The position numbers and the translations under genes were made by a program. DNA of 64,000 bases from Vibrio agarivorans (GTDB lineage: Bacteria; Pseudomonadota; Gammaproteobacteria; Enterobacterales; Vibrionaceae). Below the pieces are notes generated by a model, which did no database searches, had not been told where the DNA came from, and worked only from the letters and a program-made list of their open reading frames with translations. The stretch spans positions 62,001 through 126,000 of the forward strand of contig NZ_JAUFQF010000004.1 of NCBI RefSeq assembly GCF_030409635.1, in the 5' to 3' direction. Positions 49,572 through 59,545 of this stretch are shown piece after piece (the first letter of the stretch is position 1; each line of letters starts with the position of its first letter).

Positions 49572-51242
49572 TTAGTTCGCTTCAATCTTAGCCCACGTGT
49601 CACGCAGGCCTACGGTGCGGTTAAACACTAACGACTCTGATGTTGAGTCTTTAGAGTCGACACAGAAGTAGCCTGTGCGCTCGAACTGGAAGCCTGCTTC
49701 TGCTTTCGCTTGTGCAAGGCTTGGTTCAACATAACCATTCACTTTTTGCAGTGAATCTGGGTTAATTGTTTCTGCGAAGTTATCTGCAGCTGCAGGGTTT
49801 GCGACAGTGAACAAGCGGTCATAAAGACGAATTTCAGCAGGCAGTGCTTTGTCAGCAGATACCCAGTGGATAACACCCTTCACTTTACGGCCGTCAGCTG
49901 GATTTTTACCTAGCGTCTCATTGTCGTAAGTACAGAAGATAGTGGTGATATTGCCTTGTGCATCTTTTTCAATGCGCTCTGCTTTGATCACGTATGCACC
50001 GCGTAGACGCACTTCTTTACCAAGAACCAATCGCTTGTACTTCTTGTTTGCTTCTTCGCGGAAATCGTCACGCTCGATCCATACTTCACGAGTAAATGGA
50101 ACTTCACGCTCACCCATTTCAGGCTTGTTCGGGTGGTTAGCAACCGTTAGGTTCTCAACTTTACCTTCTTCATAGTTCTCAATCACGATTTTCACCGGAT
50201 CAAGTACCGCCATTGCACGAGGTGCATTCTCGTTTAGATCGTCACGAATACAGGACTCTAGAGAACCAAACTCGATCATGTTTTCTTGCTTGGTCACGCC
50301 AATACGCTTACAGAACTCACGGATAGAACCAGGTGTGAAACCACGGCGACGTAGGCCCGAAATCGTTGGCATGCGCGGATCATCCCACCCTTGCACAAGA
50401 TTTTCAGTCACTAATTGGTTTAGCTTACGTTTTGACATCACCGTGTATTCAAGGTTTAGACGGCTGAACTCGTACTGACGTGGCTGGCAATCAATCGTAA
50501 TGTTCTCTAGCACCCAGTCGTATAGACGACGGTTGTCTTGGAATTCAAGCGTACACAGTGAGTGTGTAATGCCCTCTAGGGCATCAGAAATACAGTGCGT
50601 AAAGTCGTACATTGGGTAGATACACCACTTATCACCTGTTTGATGATGGTGGGCAAAACGGACACGATAAAGTACCGGATCACGCATCACAATGAATGAT
50701 GACGCCATATCAATTTTTGCACGAAGACACGCTTTGCCTTCTTCGAAGCCACCAGCGCGCATTTTTTCAAACAGCGCTAAGTTTTCCTCAACACTACGAT
50801 CACGGTAAGGGCTTGGCTTACCTGGAGCCGTCAGCGTACCGCGATACTCGCGGATCTCGTCTGCACTAAGCTCTTCAACGTAAGCGAGCCCTTTCTCGAT
50901 AAGCTCAACCGCGTAGCCATACAACTTGTCAAAGTAGTTAGATGAGTAACATACTTCACCAGACCAATCGAAACCAAGCCAGATTACATCGTTTTTAATC
51001 GATTCAACGTACTCGACGTCTTCTTTCTCTGGGTTAGTGTCATCAAAGCGTAAGTTACATTGGCCTTGGTAGTCCTGAGCAATTCCGAAATTCAAGCAGA
51101 TCGATTTCGCGTGACCGATATGTAGGTAGCCATTCGGCTCCGGTGGGAAACGCGTGTGAACATGGTTGTGTGTTCCTTCAGCCAAGTCTTTATCAATGAT
51201 TTGGCGAATGAAATTCGACGGGCGAGTTTCAGTTTCACTCAT
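49572..51242 (-). CDS. glnS: Glutaminyl-tRNA synthetase
   Basis: A class I synthetase charging tRNA-Gln. The protein is 556 residues from ATG 51242 ([16 protein letters not shown]). A TTG one codon upstream is in frame but unlikely, and GAGG lies eight bases before the ATG. The HIGH-type motif is [15 protein letters not shown] near residues 33-47, [13 protein letters not shown] follows near 67, and the KMSKS-type loop is VMSKRKL near 269. The C-terminal beta-barrel anticodon-binding domains complete the protein. It is expressed singly between terminators. Confidence 0.98.
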   Translation of the reverse strand: MSETETRPSNFIRQIIDKDLAEGTHNHVHTRFPPEPNGYLHIGHAKSICLNFGIAQDYQGQCNLRFDDTNPEKEDVEYVESIKNDVIWLGFDWSGEVCYSSNYFDKLYGYAVELIEKGLAYVEELSADEIREYRGTLTAPGKPSPYRDRSVEENLALFEKMRAGGFEEGKACLRAKIDMASSFIVMRDPVLYRVRFAHHHQTGDKWCIYPMYDFTHCISDALEGITHSLCTLEFQDNRRLYDWVLENITIDCQPRQYEFSRLNLEYTVMSKRKLNQLVTENLVQGWDDPRMPTISGLRRRGFTPGSIREFCKRIGVTKQENMIEFGSLESCIRDDLNENAPRAMAVLDPVKIVIENYEEGKVENLTVANHPNKPEMGEREVPFTREVWIERDDFREEANKKYKRLVLGKEVRLRGAYVIKAERIEKDAQGNITTIFCTYDNETLGKNPADGRKVKGVIHWVSADKALPAEIRLYDRLFTVANPAAADNFAETINPDSLQKVNGYVEPSLAQAKAEAGFQFERTGYFCVDSKDSTSESLVFNRTVGLRDTWAKIEAN

Positions 51243-51353
51243 CAAGAGTACCTCAATCTTTCAATTTAATTCTCGAGCCTACATATTGCAGGCGTATTGG
51301 TTAATGATCCACGATTCTGACGAAATTCACAATACACCGATTGAAATTAAAAC

Positions 51354-51390
51354 GAAAAAAGCCTCTTGAGGGAGAGGCTTCAAGAGGCTT
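51354..51390 (-). terminator. Terminator of nagE
   Basis: On the minus strand AAGCCTCTTGA (51390-51380) pairs with TCAAGAGGCTT (51369-51359) over a ten-base loop and runs into TTTTTTCG. It lies 40 bases after the nagE stop. Confidence 0.88.
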
Positions 51391-51430
51391 AGTTATGAAT
51401 TACGAGTTTAATTGCTTAAAAGCTCGTCGA

Positions 51431-53002
51431 TTATGGTAATGCTACCTGAGAGAGGTCTTCACCAGCACCGATGGCTTTCATTTCACCTGCAACGATTTCA
51501 GCTTGTGGGCCAAGGATAACCTGCAGGTTGTTTTCACCCAGCTTCACCACACCTTTCGCACCCAACTTCTTAAGAACAGCTTCGTCAGCGATAGAGCGGT
51601 CTTTAAGAGTCAAACGTAGGCGAGTGATACAAGCGTCGATTGACGTCAAGTTTTCGTGACCACCGAGAGCTTTCAGGTATTGGCGAGCCACATCACCTTT
51701 TGGCGCATCAGCGGTTGATACTGCTGCTTCTTCGTCATCGTCTTCACGACCAGGCGATTTCAGGTTGAATGCGCGGATAGCGAAGCTGAAAGTGAAGAAG
51801 TATAGAGCACCAAATGCTAGGCCGATAAGTAGCAGTGTTACCGGTTTCGTTGCTAGACCCCAGTTTAGAATGAAGTCGATAAGACCTGCTGAGAAACCAA
51901 AGCCGTGTAGCGTACCGAACATGTTTGCAATCACAAGAGATAGACCTGTGAATACTGCGTGCATCGCGTACAGTGCTGGCGCTAGGAATACGAACATGAA
52001 TTCTAGTGGCTCTGTGATACCCGTTAGGAACGAACAGAAACCTACTGAGAACAATGCACCACCGACTTGGCTGCGTTTTTCTGCAGGTGCCGCTAGGTAC
52101 ATCGCAAGTGCAGCACCTGGTAGGCCGAACATCATCACAGGGAAGAAGCCGTTCATGAAGACGCCAGCGCCTTTATCGCCACCGAAGTAACGGTGTAGGT
52201 CACCTGATTTCACTGTTTCAGTAACTTCTTTCACTGTCGCTGTGATTTCTGGAGTCACAGAGTTGGCGAATTCAAATGTGTGAGTCTGACCTGCAACCAG
52301 AGATTTCGCTAGAGCTGGGTCAACACAAAGCTGTTGAATAGCTGGTAGAGCTTGACCTGCAGCTTGAGCGCCAGTCACTAGCACTTCTTGACATGTACCC
52401 ATGCCGAACCAGAAGTAAGAGTTTAGTACGTGGTGAAGACCAACAGGGATAAGTGCACGGTTAAGTGTGCCGTAAACAAACTGACCAATCGCACCAGAGG
52501 TTGAAACAGCGTGTGCTAGAGAATCTAGTCCACCTTGAATTGAAGGCCATACCACCCCAGCGATTGCACCTGCAACGAGAGAGAATAGACCTGCCATGAT
52601 AGGCACTAGACGCTTACCAGAGAAGAAAGCCAACCACTCAGGAAGACGTGTAGCATGGAAAGCGTTGTATGAGTGACCAGCAATAATACCGGCGAAGATA
52701 CCACCGAAGAATGACATGTTAACTTCAGAGTTAATCGTTGTTGCAGTTGCTGTTAAAACAAAATAAGCAACGGCACCCGCTAGACCTGCAGCACCTGAGC
52801 CATCTTTAGAAAGACCGATCGCGATACCTAGGCCGAATAGTAGTGGTAGGTTACCAAAGATCGCACCGCCAGCTTCCGCCATAAATGCAATATCTAAAAG
52901 GTCGCCTTGACCTAAACGAAGTAGTAGAGCTGCAACTGGCAGGGTTGCGATAGGAAGCATGAGAGCTTTACCTAGCTTCTGCGCATATCCAAGAATGTTC
53001 AC
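51431..53002 (-). CDS. nagE: N-acetylglucosamine-specific PTS permease, EIICB
   Basis: Imports and phosphorylates N-acetylglucosamine to GlcNAc-6-phosphate in the inner membrane. At 523 residues it contains an EIIC membrane domain (about 1-400) and a C-terminal EIIB domain (about 440-515). EIIC has GLGIAIGLSKDGSGAAGLAG near 57 and the sugar-site GLHHVLNSYFWFG near 194. The phosphorylated cysteine lies in SIDACITRLRLTL. The EIIA domain fused in E. coli NagE (about 650 residues) is absent, so a separate EIIA-Glc (Crr) must donate phosphate. It is divergent from nagAC. Confidence 0.95.
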   Translation of the reverse strand: MNILGYAQKLGKALMLPIATLPVAALLLRLGQGDLLDIAFMAEAGGAIFGNLPLLFGLGIAIGLSKDGSGAAGLAGAVAYFVLTATATTINSEVNMSFFGGIFAGIIAGHSYNAFHATRLPEWLAFFSGKRLVPIMAGLFSLVAGAIAGVVWPSIQGGLDSLAHAVSTSGAIGQFVYGTLNRALIPVGLHHVLNSYFWFGMGTCQEVLVTGAQAAGQALPAIQQLCVDPALAKSLVAGQTHTFEFANSVTPEITATVKEVTETVKSGDLHRYFGGDKGAGVFMNGFFPVMMFGLPGAALAMYLAAPAEKRSQVGGALFSVGFCSFLTGITEPLEFMFVFLAPALYAMHAVFTGLSLVIANMFGTLHGFGFSAGLIDFILNWGLATKPVTLLLIGLAFGALYFFTFSFAIRAFNLKSPGREDDDEEAAVSTADAPKGDVARQYLKALGGHENLTSIDACITRLRLTLKDRSIADEAVLKKLGAKGVVKLGENNLQVILGPQAEIVAGEMKAIGAGEDLSQVALP

Positions 53003-53121
53003 CTTAAGTTCCCCCTATAGGATTTTTTATATTCCGTTTGACCGACTTATTTTGGTCGCTCAATTTAGTCCTGTTTAGTGTACGGCAATAATTTTGCCCC
53101 GCAAATTAAAAGGTCATCAAT

Positions 53122-53137
53122 TGTGATCATAATCACC
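53122..53137. promoter_or_regulatory. Predicted CRP-cAMP site in the nagE-nagA region
   Basis: TGTGA-TCATAA-TCACC matches TGTGA-N6-TCACA at all but one arm position. It lies 120-135 bases upstream of nagE and fits catabolite control of sugar uptake. Confidence 0.75.
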
Positions 53138-53182
53138 AGTTTTGACCCAAAATCGAGCTTTTTGCTAGCCAGATCATAAAAC

Positions 53183-53203
53183 TTATTTTATGATACGAAA
53201 TAA
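53183..53203. promoter_or_regulatory. Predicted NagC operator
   Basis: A 21-base interrupted palindrome TTATTT-N9-AAATAA resembles enterobacterial NagC sites (A/T-rich arms around a central degenerate core). It lies between nagE and the gene for its presumed repressor NagC. Confidence 0.6.
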
Positions 53204-53470
53204 CGGTGATTTTCGGCTTATATTGTATTTCGCAAATGACAGTTTTCCGCATTAAACCACTGAATAGTATGAGTTATGACACATCATCATCGAGAATAGG
53301 ATTGATGATTCACAAGGATGAGATAGAATCCTGTATGCGACTCACACTATTTGCTTGCTGAAAAAGATAATTTGTGACGAGAGAGAAGTCAGTTAAGCCC
53401 CACATAATAAGCGGGCGACCTTTACTTTCCGATAGATCACAAAAAATTAAATAAAAATAAGGATTTAAAC

Positions 53471-54607
53471 ATGTACGCTCTTACCAATTGTAAAGTCTAC
53501 ACAGGCTCAGACGTGTTGACGCAGCACGCTCTTATCATTGCAGACGAAAAAATTGTTCAAATTTGCCCAGTAAGCGAACTGCCTGACAACATCGAGACCG
53601 TTGACCTTGATGGTGCGAATGTCAGCCCTGGCTTTATCGATCTGCAACTGAACGGTTGTGGGGGCGTCATGTTTAATGATGAAATCACCTCTGAAACGCT
53701 TGAAATTATGCATCAGGCAAACTTGAAGTCTGGTTGTACCAGCTATTTGCCGACACTTATCACCTCTTCTGATGAGAACATGCGCCAAGCTGTTGCCGCA
53801 GCACGTGATTATCACGCTCAGTATCAAAACCAATCCTTAGGCTTACACCTTGAAGGCCCTTACCTAAACGTCATCAAGAAAGGGATTCACAGTGTCGACT
53901 ATATCCGCCCTTCAGATGATTCCATGATTGACTACATCTGTGAAAATGCGGATGTGATTACTAAAGTAACGTTGGCACCAGAGCACAACAAACCAGAACA
54001 TATCGAACAACTCGCCAAAGCAGGGATTGTTGTTTCTATTGGTCACACCAACGCAACCTATGTAGAAGCACGCGACAGCTTTGAAGCAGGCATCAGCTTC
54101 GCGACTCACCTATTTAATGCGATGACACCAATGGCCGGACGCGAGCCAGGCGTTGTCGGTGCAATCTACGACACACCAGAAGTATACGCAGGCATCATCG
54201 CTGACGGCTTCCATGTTGATTATGCCAACATCCGAATTGCCCATAAAATTAAGGGAGAAAAGTTGGTATTAGTGACGGACGCCACAGCTCCAGCAGGCGC
54301 TGAGATGGATCACTTTATTTTTGTAGGTAAGAAAGTATATTACCGTGATGGTAAGTGTGTTGATGAAAATGGCACACTTGGCGGCTCGGCGCTCACTATG
54401 ATTGAGGCAGTACAAAATACCGTTGAGCACGCAGGAATTGCTTTGGATGAGGCATTGCGTATGGCGACATTATATCCAGCTCGCGCAATCGGGGTTGAAG
54501 ACAAGTTAGGTCGTATCAAAAAAGGTATGATCGCAAACTTGACAGTGTTTGACCGTGACTTCAATATCCAAGCAAATGTAGTTAACGGAAAATACGAGCA
54601 AATATAA
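53471..54607 (+). CDS. nagA: N-acetylglucosamine-6-phosphate deacetylase
   Basis: Removes acetate from GlcNAc-6-phosphate to give glucosamine-6-phosphate. The protein is 378 residues. Amidohydrolase features: [15 protein letters not shown] near 53-67, GLHLEGPYL near 124 with the metal-binding glutamate, [11 protein letters not shown] near 194 and [16 protein letters not shown] near 215 with metal histidines, DGFHVDYAN near 246, and the catalytic aspartate in [10 protein letters not shown] near 268. nagC follows after two bases. nagB (the deaminase) is not in this cluster. Confidence 0.97.
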   Translation: MYALTNCKVYTGSDVLTQHALIIADEKIVQICPVSELPDNIETVDLDGANVSPGFIDLQLNGCGGVMFNDEITSETLEIMHQANLKSGCTSYLPTLITSSDENMRQAVAAARDYHAQYQNQSLGLHLEGPYLNVIKKGIHSVDYIRPSDDSMIDYICENADVITKVTLAPEHNKPEHIEQLAKAGIVVSIGHTNATYVEARDSFEAGISFATHLFNAMTPMAGREPGVVGAIYDTPEVYAGIIADGFHVDYANIRIAHKIKGEKLVLVTDATAPAGAEMDHFIFVGKKVYYRDGKCVDENGTLGGSALTMIEAVQNTVEHAGIALDEALRMATLYPARAIGVEDKLGRIKKGMIANLTVFDRDFNIQANVVNGKYEQI

Positions 54608-54609
54608 GC

Positions 54610-55824
54610 ATGAATGGCGGACAAATTGGTAACGTAGACTTAGTAAAGCAACTCAACAGTGCGGCTGTTTACCGTCTAATAGATCAAAAAGGACCTATTT
54701 CACGGATCCAAGTCGCGGATGTGAGCCAACTTGCTCCTGCAAGTGTTACGAAAATCACCCGCCAACTTATTGAACGTGGTCTTATCAAAGAAGTGGCTCA
54801 GCAGGCTTCAACCGGCGGTCGCCGTGCCATTTCTTTGCAAACAGAGGTGGCACCTTTCCACTCTGTTGCTGTAAGGATTGGTCGAGACTACGTTCACTTG
54901 AGCCTATATGATTTAGGCGGCAATATCCTCGCGGATACTCAGCACGACTTTTATTACACAGAACAAGACGAGCTTGCAGAAGGTGTCGTTAATTTCATTC
55001 GCCACTTTATTGCCGAAAACGACAAGTTAATCGAACAACTGATTGCTATTGGCGTGACCCTTCCTGGTCTGGTTAACCCAGAAACCGGCGTTGTTGAATA
55101 CATGCCCAACACCGAAATCGAGAAATTAGAACTTTCAGCGATCATCCGTGACGCTTTTTCAGTTCAATGCTTCGTGGGTAACGATGTTCGTGGCATGGCA
55201 TTGGCTGAGCACTACTTTGGTGCCAGTCAAGATTGCCAAGACTCGATTCTTGTCAGTGTGCATCGTGGTACTGGTGCTGGCATCATCGTCAATGGTCAAG
55301 TTTTCTTGGGCTTCAACCGTAACGTAGGTGAGATTGGCCATATTCAAATCGACCCTCTCGGTGAGCAATGCCATTGTGGTAACTTTGGCTGTCTCGAAAC
55401 CGTGGCAGCCAACCCTGCAATTGTTGAGCGAGTACGCAAGCTTATCGCACAAGGTTATGAGTCAAGCTTGACGACTCTTGATTCGATCACGGTAGGTGAT
55501 GTCTGCAAGCACGCAAACCTCGGTGATGAGTTAGCAAAACAGAGCTTAGTTCGAGTGGGTAATCAATTAGGTAAAGCCATCGCAATTACCATCAACTTGT
55601 TTAACCCACAAAAAATCCTAATTGCCGGTGATATCACAAAGAGTGAAGACATTGTTTTCCCTGCGATTATGCGCAATGTAGAAAACCAATCTCTGACTAC
55701 CTTCCATAAGGATTTACCTATCGTTGCCGCTCAGTTGGGTGACAAGCCAACAATGGGCGCTTTTGCGATGATCAAACGCGCCATGCTTAATGGTGTTTTG
55801 TTACAGAAACTTCTCGAAGACTAA
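54610..55824 (+). CDS. nagC: N-acetylglucosamine repressor NagC (ROK family)
   Basis: A transcriptional regulator released from DNA by GlcNAc-6-phosphate. The protein is 404 residues. The N-terminal winged helix-turn-helix SRIQVADVSQLAPASVTKIT near 32-51 is followed by a ROK sugar-kinase-like domain with RGTGAGIIVNGQVFLGFNRN near 219-238. GEIGHIQIDPLGEQCHCGNFGCLETVA near 241 contains the zinc-binding histidine and cysteines. It is co-transcribed with nagA and presumably controls both arms of the divergent region. Confidence 0.95.
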   Translation: MNGGQIGNVDLVKQLNSAAVYRLIDQKGPISRIQVADVSQLAPASVTKITRQLIERGLIKEVAQQASTGGRRAISLQTEVAPFHSVAVRIGRDYVHLSLYDLGGNILADTQHDFYYTEQDELAEGVVNFIRHFIAENDKLIEQLIAIGVTLPGLVNPETGVVEYMPNTEIEKLELSAIIRDAFSVQCFVGNDVRGMALAEHYFGASQDCQDSILVSVHRGTGAGIIVNGQVFLGFNRNVGEIGHIQIDPLGEQCHCGNFGCLETVAANPAIVERVRKLIAQGYESSLTTLDSITVGDVCKHANLGDELAKQSLVRVGNQLGKAIAITINLFNPQKILIAGDITKSEDIVFPAIMRNVENQSLTTFHKDLPIVAAQLGDKPTMGAFAMIKRAMLNGVLLQKLLED

Positions 55825-55844
55825 CTCAAATCTCTTTAGAATTT

Positions 55845-55871
55845 AGGGCTGTGATTTCACAGCCCTTTTTT
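55845..55871 (+). terminator. Terminator of nagAC
   Basis: AGGGCTGTGA (55845-55854) pairs with TCACAGCCCT (55857-55866). A T tract runs to 55871, just before the next gene. Confidence 0.9.
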
Positions 55872-55890
55872 GTAGAGAAAGTAATTGCAC

Positions 55891-57486
55891 ATGGACATCA
55901 TTTTAATCAGTGCTGCATTTGTAGCTGGGGTTATCGCCCTAAAATGCCACCTTCCTCCATTGGTTGGTTTTCTTCTTGCGGGTTTTGCACTTCATAGCTT
56001 CGGCTATCAATCAAACCCTCTCATCGACAATCTCGCCGATCTCGGTGTGACACTCTTGCTTTTCACTATCGGCTTAAAACTCGATATTCGCACCCTATTT
56101 GCCAAAGAGATTTGGGCAGGCGCAACAGCACACAACCTGTTTTCGACCCTCTTTTTTACTGTTGCCCTAGGCTTCTTAAAGCTACTCGGTTTACCCGCAC
56201 TAGCCCAGTTAGAGACCGCTCATCTGCTGTTGCTTGGGTTTGCCCTCTCTTTTTCAAGTACTGTCTTTGCTGTCAAAGCACTACAAGAAAAAGGCGAGAT
56301 GAACGCCACCTATGGCAACCTAGCCATAGGAATCTTGATTATGCAGGATATTTTCGCCGTCCTGTTTCTCACTATTTCGACGGGTAAGATCCCAGAATGG
56401 TATGCTATCGCGCTGTTTGCGCTGCCTTTGCTTCGTCCTATCTTCTTTAAGTTACTGGATATTGTCGGGCACGGTGAGATGCTGGTATTGATGGGCATCT
56501 TCCTTGCGCTCGTCTGTGGTGCTGGCCTATTTGAAGCGGTGGGCATGAAGGCGGATTTAGGCGCGTTAATATTAGGTATGCTGCTCGCGGGTCATTACAA
56601 AGCCTCTGAGCTTTCCAAAGCGCTCTTTAATCTTAAAGAGCTATTTTTGATCTGCTTTTTCCTGAACATTGGCCTATCTGCTGAGCCTACTTGGCAAGGG
56701 CTTGGGTTAGCGGTTCTATTTATGCTGCTATTGCCAATCAAGGGGTTGCTTTACTTCCTTATCATCAACCATTTCAAATTCCGTGTTCGCACTTCCCTAT
56801 TTGCCTCACTGGCCCTGTTTAACTTCAGTGAATTTGGTTTGATTGTCGGTGGTTTGGCGTTCAAGCTGGGTTGGATGAGTGGTGATATGCTTGTCGCTAT
56901 CGCTCTCGCAGTGTCTCTGTCTTTCATTGTCGCTGCCCCTATCAACAACAACGCACATGCGATATATCAACGATTAGGTCGTTGGCTAAAAGAGCATGCC
57001 GCAGAGAAGCTGAATCATCGCGATCAACTGATAGACCCAGGCAACGCTCAGGTCATCATTTTAGGCATGGGTCGAATTGGTTCTGGCGCGTATGACGAAC
57101 TTTATCAGCGTTATGGTAGCCGAATCATGGGTGTTGAAGTTCGTGAGGATGCAGCAAATGCCCACCGAGCGGAGGGGCGCAATGTGATTGCAGGTGATGC
57201 AACTGACTCCGACTTTTGGGAAAGAATCCTCGATACGGCACACGTCAAACTCATTTTGCTCGCCATGCCCAATCACCAAGGTAATCAAACAGCGCTTTAT
57301 CAGCTGCAACGAAAAAACTATCAAGGACAGATTGCTGCCATTGCGGCTTACCCTGACCAAATCGATGGTTTACTGGCCGATGGTGTTGATGCTGCATTTA
57401 ATATTTATAACGAAGCTGGCAGCGGTTTCGCTCGTCATGTATGCGAGCAGCTCAAACCAGACTTTGACCCAACTACGCGTCATTAA
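55891..57486 (+). CDS. CPA2-type cation:proton antiporter with RCK domain
   Basis: A 531-residue membrane protein with about twelve helices of the monovalent cation:proton antiporter-2 fold (for example ADLGVTLLLFTIGLKLDIRTLF near residues 45-66, SSTVFAVKALQEKGEM near 120, GALILGMLLAGHYKA near 222), followed by a cytoplasmic RCK/TrkA-N Rossmann domain (VIILGMGRIGSGAYDEL near 388-404). This resembles KefB/KefC or YbaL relatives, which release K+ with proton or glutathione-adduct gating. The start is taken at ATG 55891; the TTG at 55885 is in frame but less likely. Ion specificity is unknown. Confidence 0.88.
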   Translation: MDIILISAAFVAGVIALKCHLPPLVGFLLAGFALHSFGYQSNPLIDNLADLGVTLLLFTIGLKLDIRTLFAKEIWAGATAHNLFSTLFFTVALGFLKLLGLPALAQLETAHLLLLGFALSFSSTVFAVKALQEKGEMNATYGNLAIGILIMQDIFAVLFLTISTGKIPEWYAIALFALPLLRPIFFKLLDIVGHGEMLVLMGIFLALVCGAGLFEAVGMKADLGALILGMLLAGHYKASELSKALFNLKELFLICFFLNIGLSAEPTWQGLGLAVLFMLLLPIKGLLYFLIINHFKFRVRTSLFASLALFNFSEFGLIVGGLAFKLGWMSGDMLVAIALAVSLSFIVAAPINNNAHAIYQRLGRWLKEHAAEKLNHRDQLIDPGNAQVIILGMGRIGSGAYDELYQRYGSRIMGVEVREDAANAHRAEGRNVIAGDATDSDFWERILDTAHVKLILLAMPNHQGNQTALYQLQRKNYQGQIAAIAAYPDQIDGLLADGVDAAFNIYNEAGSGFARHVCEQLKPDFDPTTRH

Positions 57487-57535
57487 GGGTCACTCAGTAT
57501 GAGTAAGCCAATAAATTAAAAGAAAAATTTCACTC

Positions 57536-57559
57536 AAAGGGGCATAAAGCCCCTTTTTT
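57536..57559 (+). terminator. Terminator of the CPA2 antiporter gene
   Basis: AAAGGGGC (57536-57543), loop ATAAA, GCCCCTTT (57549-57556), T tract to 57559. It lies 50 bases after the stop. Confidence 0.9.
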
Positions 57560-57734
57560 GTGTAGATAGCACTCATGACATAGATAAAATCTAACTAAAT
57601 AATCATTTTATTAAATTATTTTTATCAACATGCTTTTAATGTTGTTTTTATTCTCTATAGCGGTTGCATTTTTTAATCACAATGGCAAATTGAAGATATA
57701 GATGATTGTTAAAGTATTTAGATAAGGATGTTGT

Positions 57735-59408
57735 ATGTGCTCAGTATTTGGCATTTTAGACATAAAAAGTGACGCTGCCGCGTTAAGACCCATCGCATTA
57801 GAGATGTCAAAAAAGCTTCGCCACCGTGGTCCAGATTGGTCAGGTATTTACTCTTCTGAGCGTGCAATTCTCGCTCATGAACGTCTGGCGATTGTCGATT
57901 TAAACAGCGGTGCACAGCCACTCTACAGCCCTGATGGTAAACTTGTACTTGCAGTCAATGGTGAGATCTATAACCACAAAGAGATCCGCGCTAAATACGA
58001 AGGAAAGTACGAGTTTCAAACTGAATCAGATTGTGAAGTTATTTTGGCACTTTACCAAGAGTTTGGCGAGGATCTGCTTGAAGAGCTAAACGGTATCTTT
58101 GCGTTTATCCTTTATGATGAAGAGAAAGATCAATACCTTGTCGGTCGTGACCACATCGGTATTATTCCACTTTATCAAGGATATGATGAGCACGGTAACT
58201 ACTATGTTGCCTCTGAGATGAAGGCGCTAACACCTGTGTGTAAGACCATCAGCGAGTTCCCTCCAGGCTGCCACTACAGCTCAACAGATTCAGAGCCTCA
58301 ACGCTACTACATTCGTGATTGGAACGAGTATGCCGCAGTACAAGGCAATACCACCAGCAAAGAAGAACTAACAGAAGCACTTGAAGCAGCAGTAAAACGC
58401 CAACTGATGACAGACGTTCCTTACGGCGTATTGCTTTCGGGTGGCTTGGACTCTTCCATTACATCAGCAGTCGCCAAACGCTTTGCTGCAATGCGTATTG
58501 AAGATGACAGCCAATCAGAGGCGTGGTGGCCACAGCTGCACTCTTTTGCCGTCGGCCTTGAAGGTGCACCAGATCTTAAAGCTGCGCGAGAAGTGGCTGA
58601 CAAGATAGGTACCGTTCACCACGAGATGACTTACACCATTCAAGAAGGCTTAGATGCGATTCGTGACGTTATCTATCATATTGAAACCTATGATGTAACA
58701 ACGATTCGCGCTTCAACACCAATGTTCCTAATGGGTCGTAAGATCAAAGCCATGGGTATCAAAATGGTGTTGTCTGGTGAAGGTGCGGATGAAATCTTTG
58801 GCGGTTACTTATACTTCCACAAAGCGCCAAATGCGAAAGAGTTCCACGAAGAAACTGTGCGTAAACTGCTTGCTCTAAACATGTTCGATTGTGCTCGTGC
58901 CAACAAATCACTCGCAGCTTGGGGTGTAGAAGGACGTGTACCTTTCCTTGATAAAGAGTTTATTGATGTCGCAATGCGTTTGAACCCAGAAGATAAAATG
59001 TGTGGTAACGGCAAGATGGAAAAACACATCTTACGTGAGTGTTTTGAACACTACCTACCTGACTCAATTGCATGGCGTCAAAAAGAGCAGTTCTCAGATG
59101 GTGTCGGCTATAGCTGGATTGACACACTGAAAGAAGTGGCAGAAGCTAAAATCACAGACCAGCAAATGGAGACAGCTCAGTTCCGTTTCCCATACAACAC
59201 ACCTACAACCAAAGAAGGCTACGTGTACCGCGAGATCTTTGAAGAGCTATTCCCGCTGCCATCAGCCGCGGAATGTGTCCCTGGCGGTCCTTCCGTTGCT
59301 TGTTCTTCAGCAAAAGCGATTGAATGGGATGAGTCATTCCAAAACTGCGTCGACCCATCAGGCCGCGCAGTACAAACCGTTCACAACGATGCTTACGAAA
59401 ACGCGTAA
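57735..59408 (+). CDS. asnB: Asparagine synthetase B (glutamine-hydrolysing)
   Basis: Makes asparagine from aspartate, ATP and glutamine amide. The protein is 557 residues. The N-terminal glutaminase begins MCSVFGI, with the nucleophile Cys2 after Met removal. RHRGPDWSG near 29, LAIVDLNSGAQPL near 51 and NGEIYNH near 75 are class-II amidotransferase motifs. The C-terminal synthetase has the PP-loop LLSGGLDSSITSAVA near 231 and SGEGADEIFGGYLYFH near 346. Nearness to the nag genes recalls the E. coli nag-asnB linkage. Confidence 0.98.
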   Translation: MCSVFGILDIKSDAAALRPIALEMSKKLRHRGPDWSGIYSSERAILAHERLAIVDLNSGAQPLYSPDGKLVLAVNGEIYNHKEIRAKYEGKYEFQTESDCEVILALYQEFGEDLLEELNGIFAFILYDEEKDQYLVGRDHIGIIPLYQGYDEHGNYYVASEMKALTPVCKTISEFPPGCHYSSTDSEPQRYYIRDWNEYAAVQGNTTSKEELTEALEAAVKRQLMTDVPYGVLLSGGLDSSITSAVAKRFAAMRIEDDSQSEAWWPQLHSFAVGLEGAPDLKAAREVADKIGTVHHEMTYTIQEGLDAIRDVIYHIETYDVTTIRASTPMFLMGRKIKAMGIKMVLSGEGADEIFGGYLYFHKAPNAKEFHEETVRKLLALNMFDCARANKSLAAWGVEGRVPFLDKEFIDVAMRLNPEDKMCGNGKMEKHILRECFEHYLPDSIAWRQKEQFSDGVGYSWIDTLKEVAEAKITDQQMETAQFRFPYNTPTTKEGYVYREIFEELFPLPSAAECVPGGPSVACSSAKAIEWDESFQNCVDPSGRAVQTVHNDAYENA

Positions 59409-59442
59409 ATCACCGTTTACCACGCAAGCTAACCCATAAAGC

Positions 59443-59485
59443 AAAGCCCGCAAGTGAGTGTTCACATCGCGGGCTTTCTGTTTGT
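59443..59485. terminator. Terminator between asnB and rfaH
   Basis: AAAGCCCGC (59443-59451) pairs with GCGGGCTTT (59469-59477). An inner GTGA/TCAC extends it, and CTGTTTGTT follows. It lies between convergent genes. Confidence 0.82.
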
Positions 59486-59545
59486 TAGCATGATGATGAC
59501 AAAATGAACATCGATGTTGACATCACATTCGTCATACGGGCATTT

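Larger units (their letters stand above)
53003..53470. other. Divergent nagE-nagA regulatory region
   Basis: A 468-base gene-free region between the GlcNAc uptake and catabolic genes. It holds a CRP site and a NagC-like palindrome (listed separately). In E. coli the equivalent nagE-nagB region is looped by NagC bound at two sites. Only one strong palindrome is seen here; a weaker partial match (ATTTCGCAAAT) lies around 53227-53237. Confidence 0.7.
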
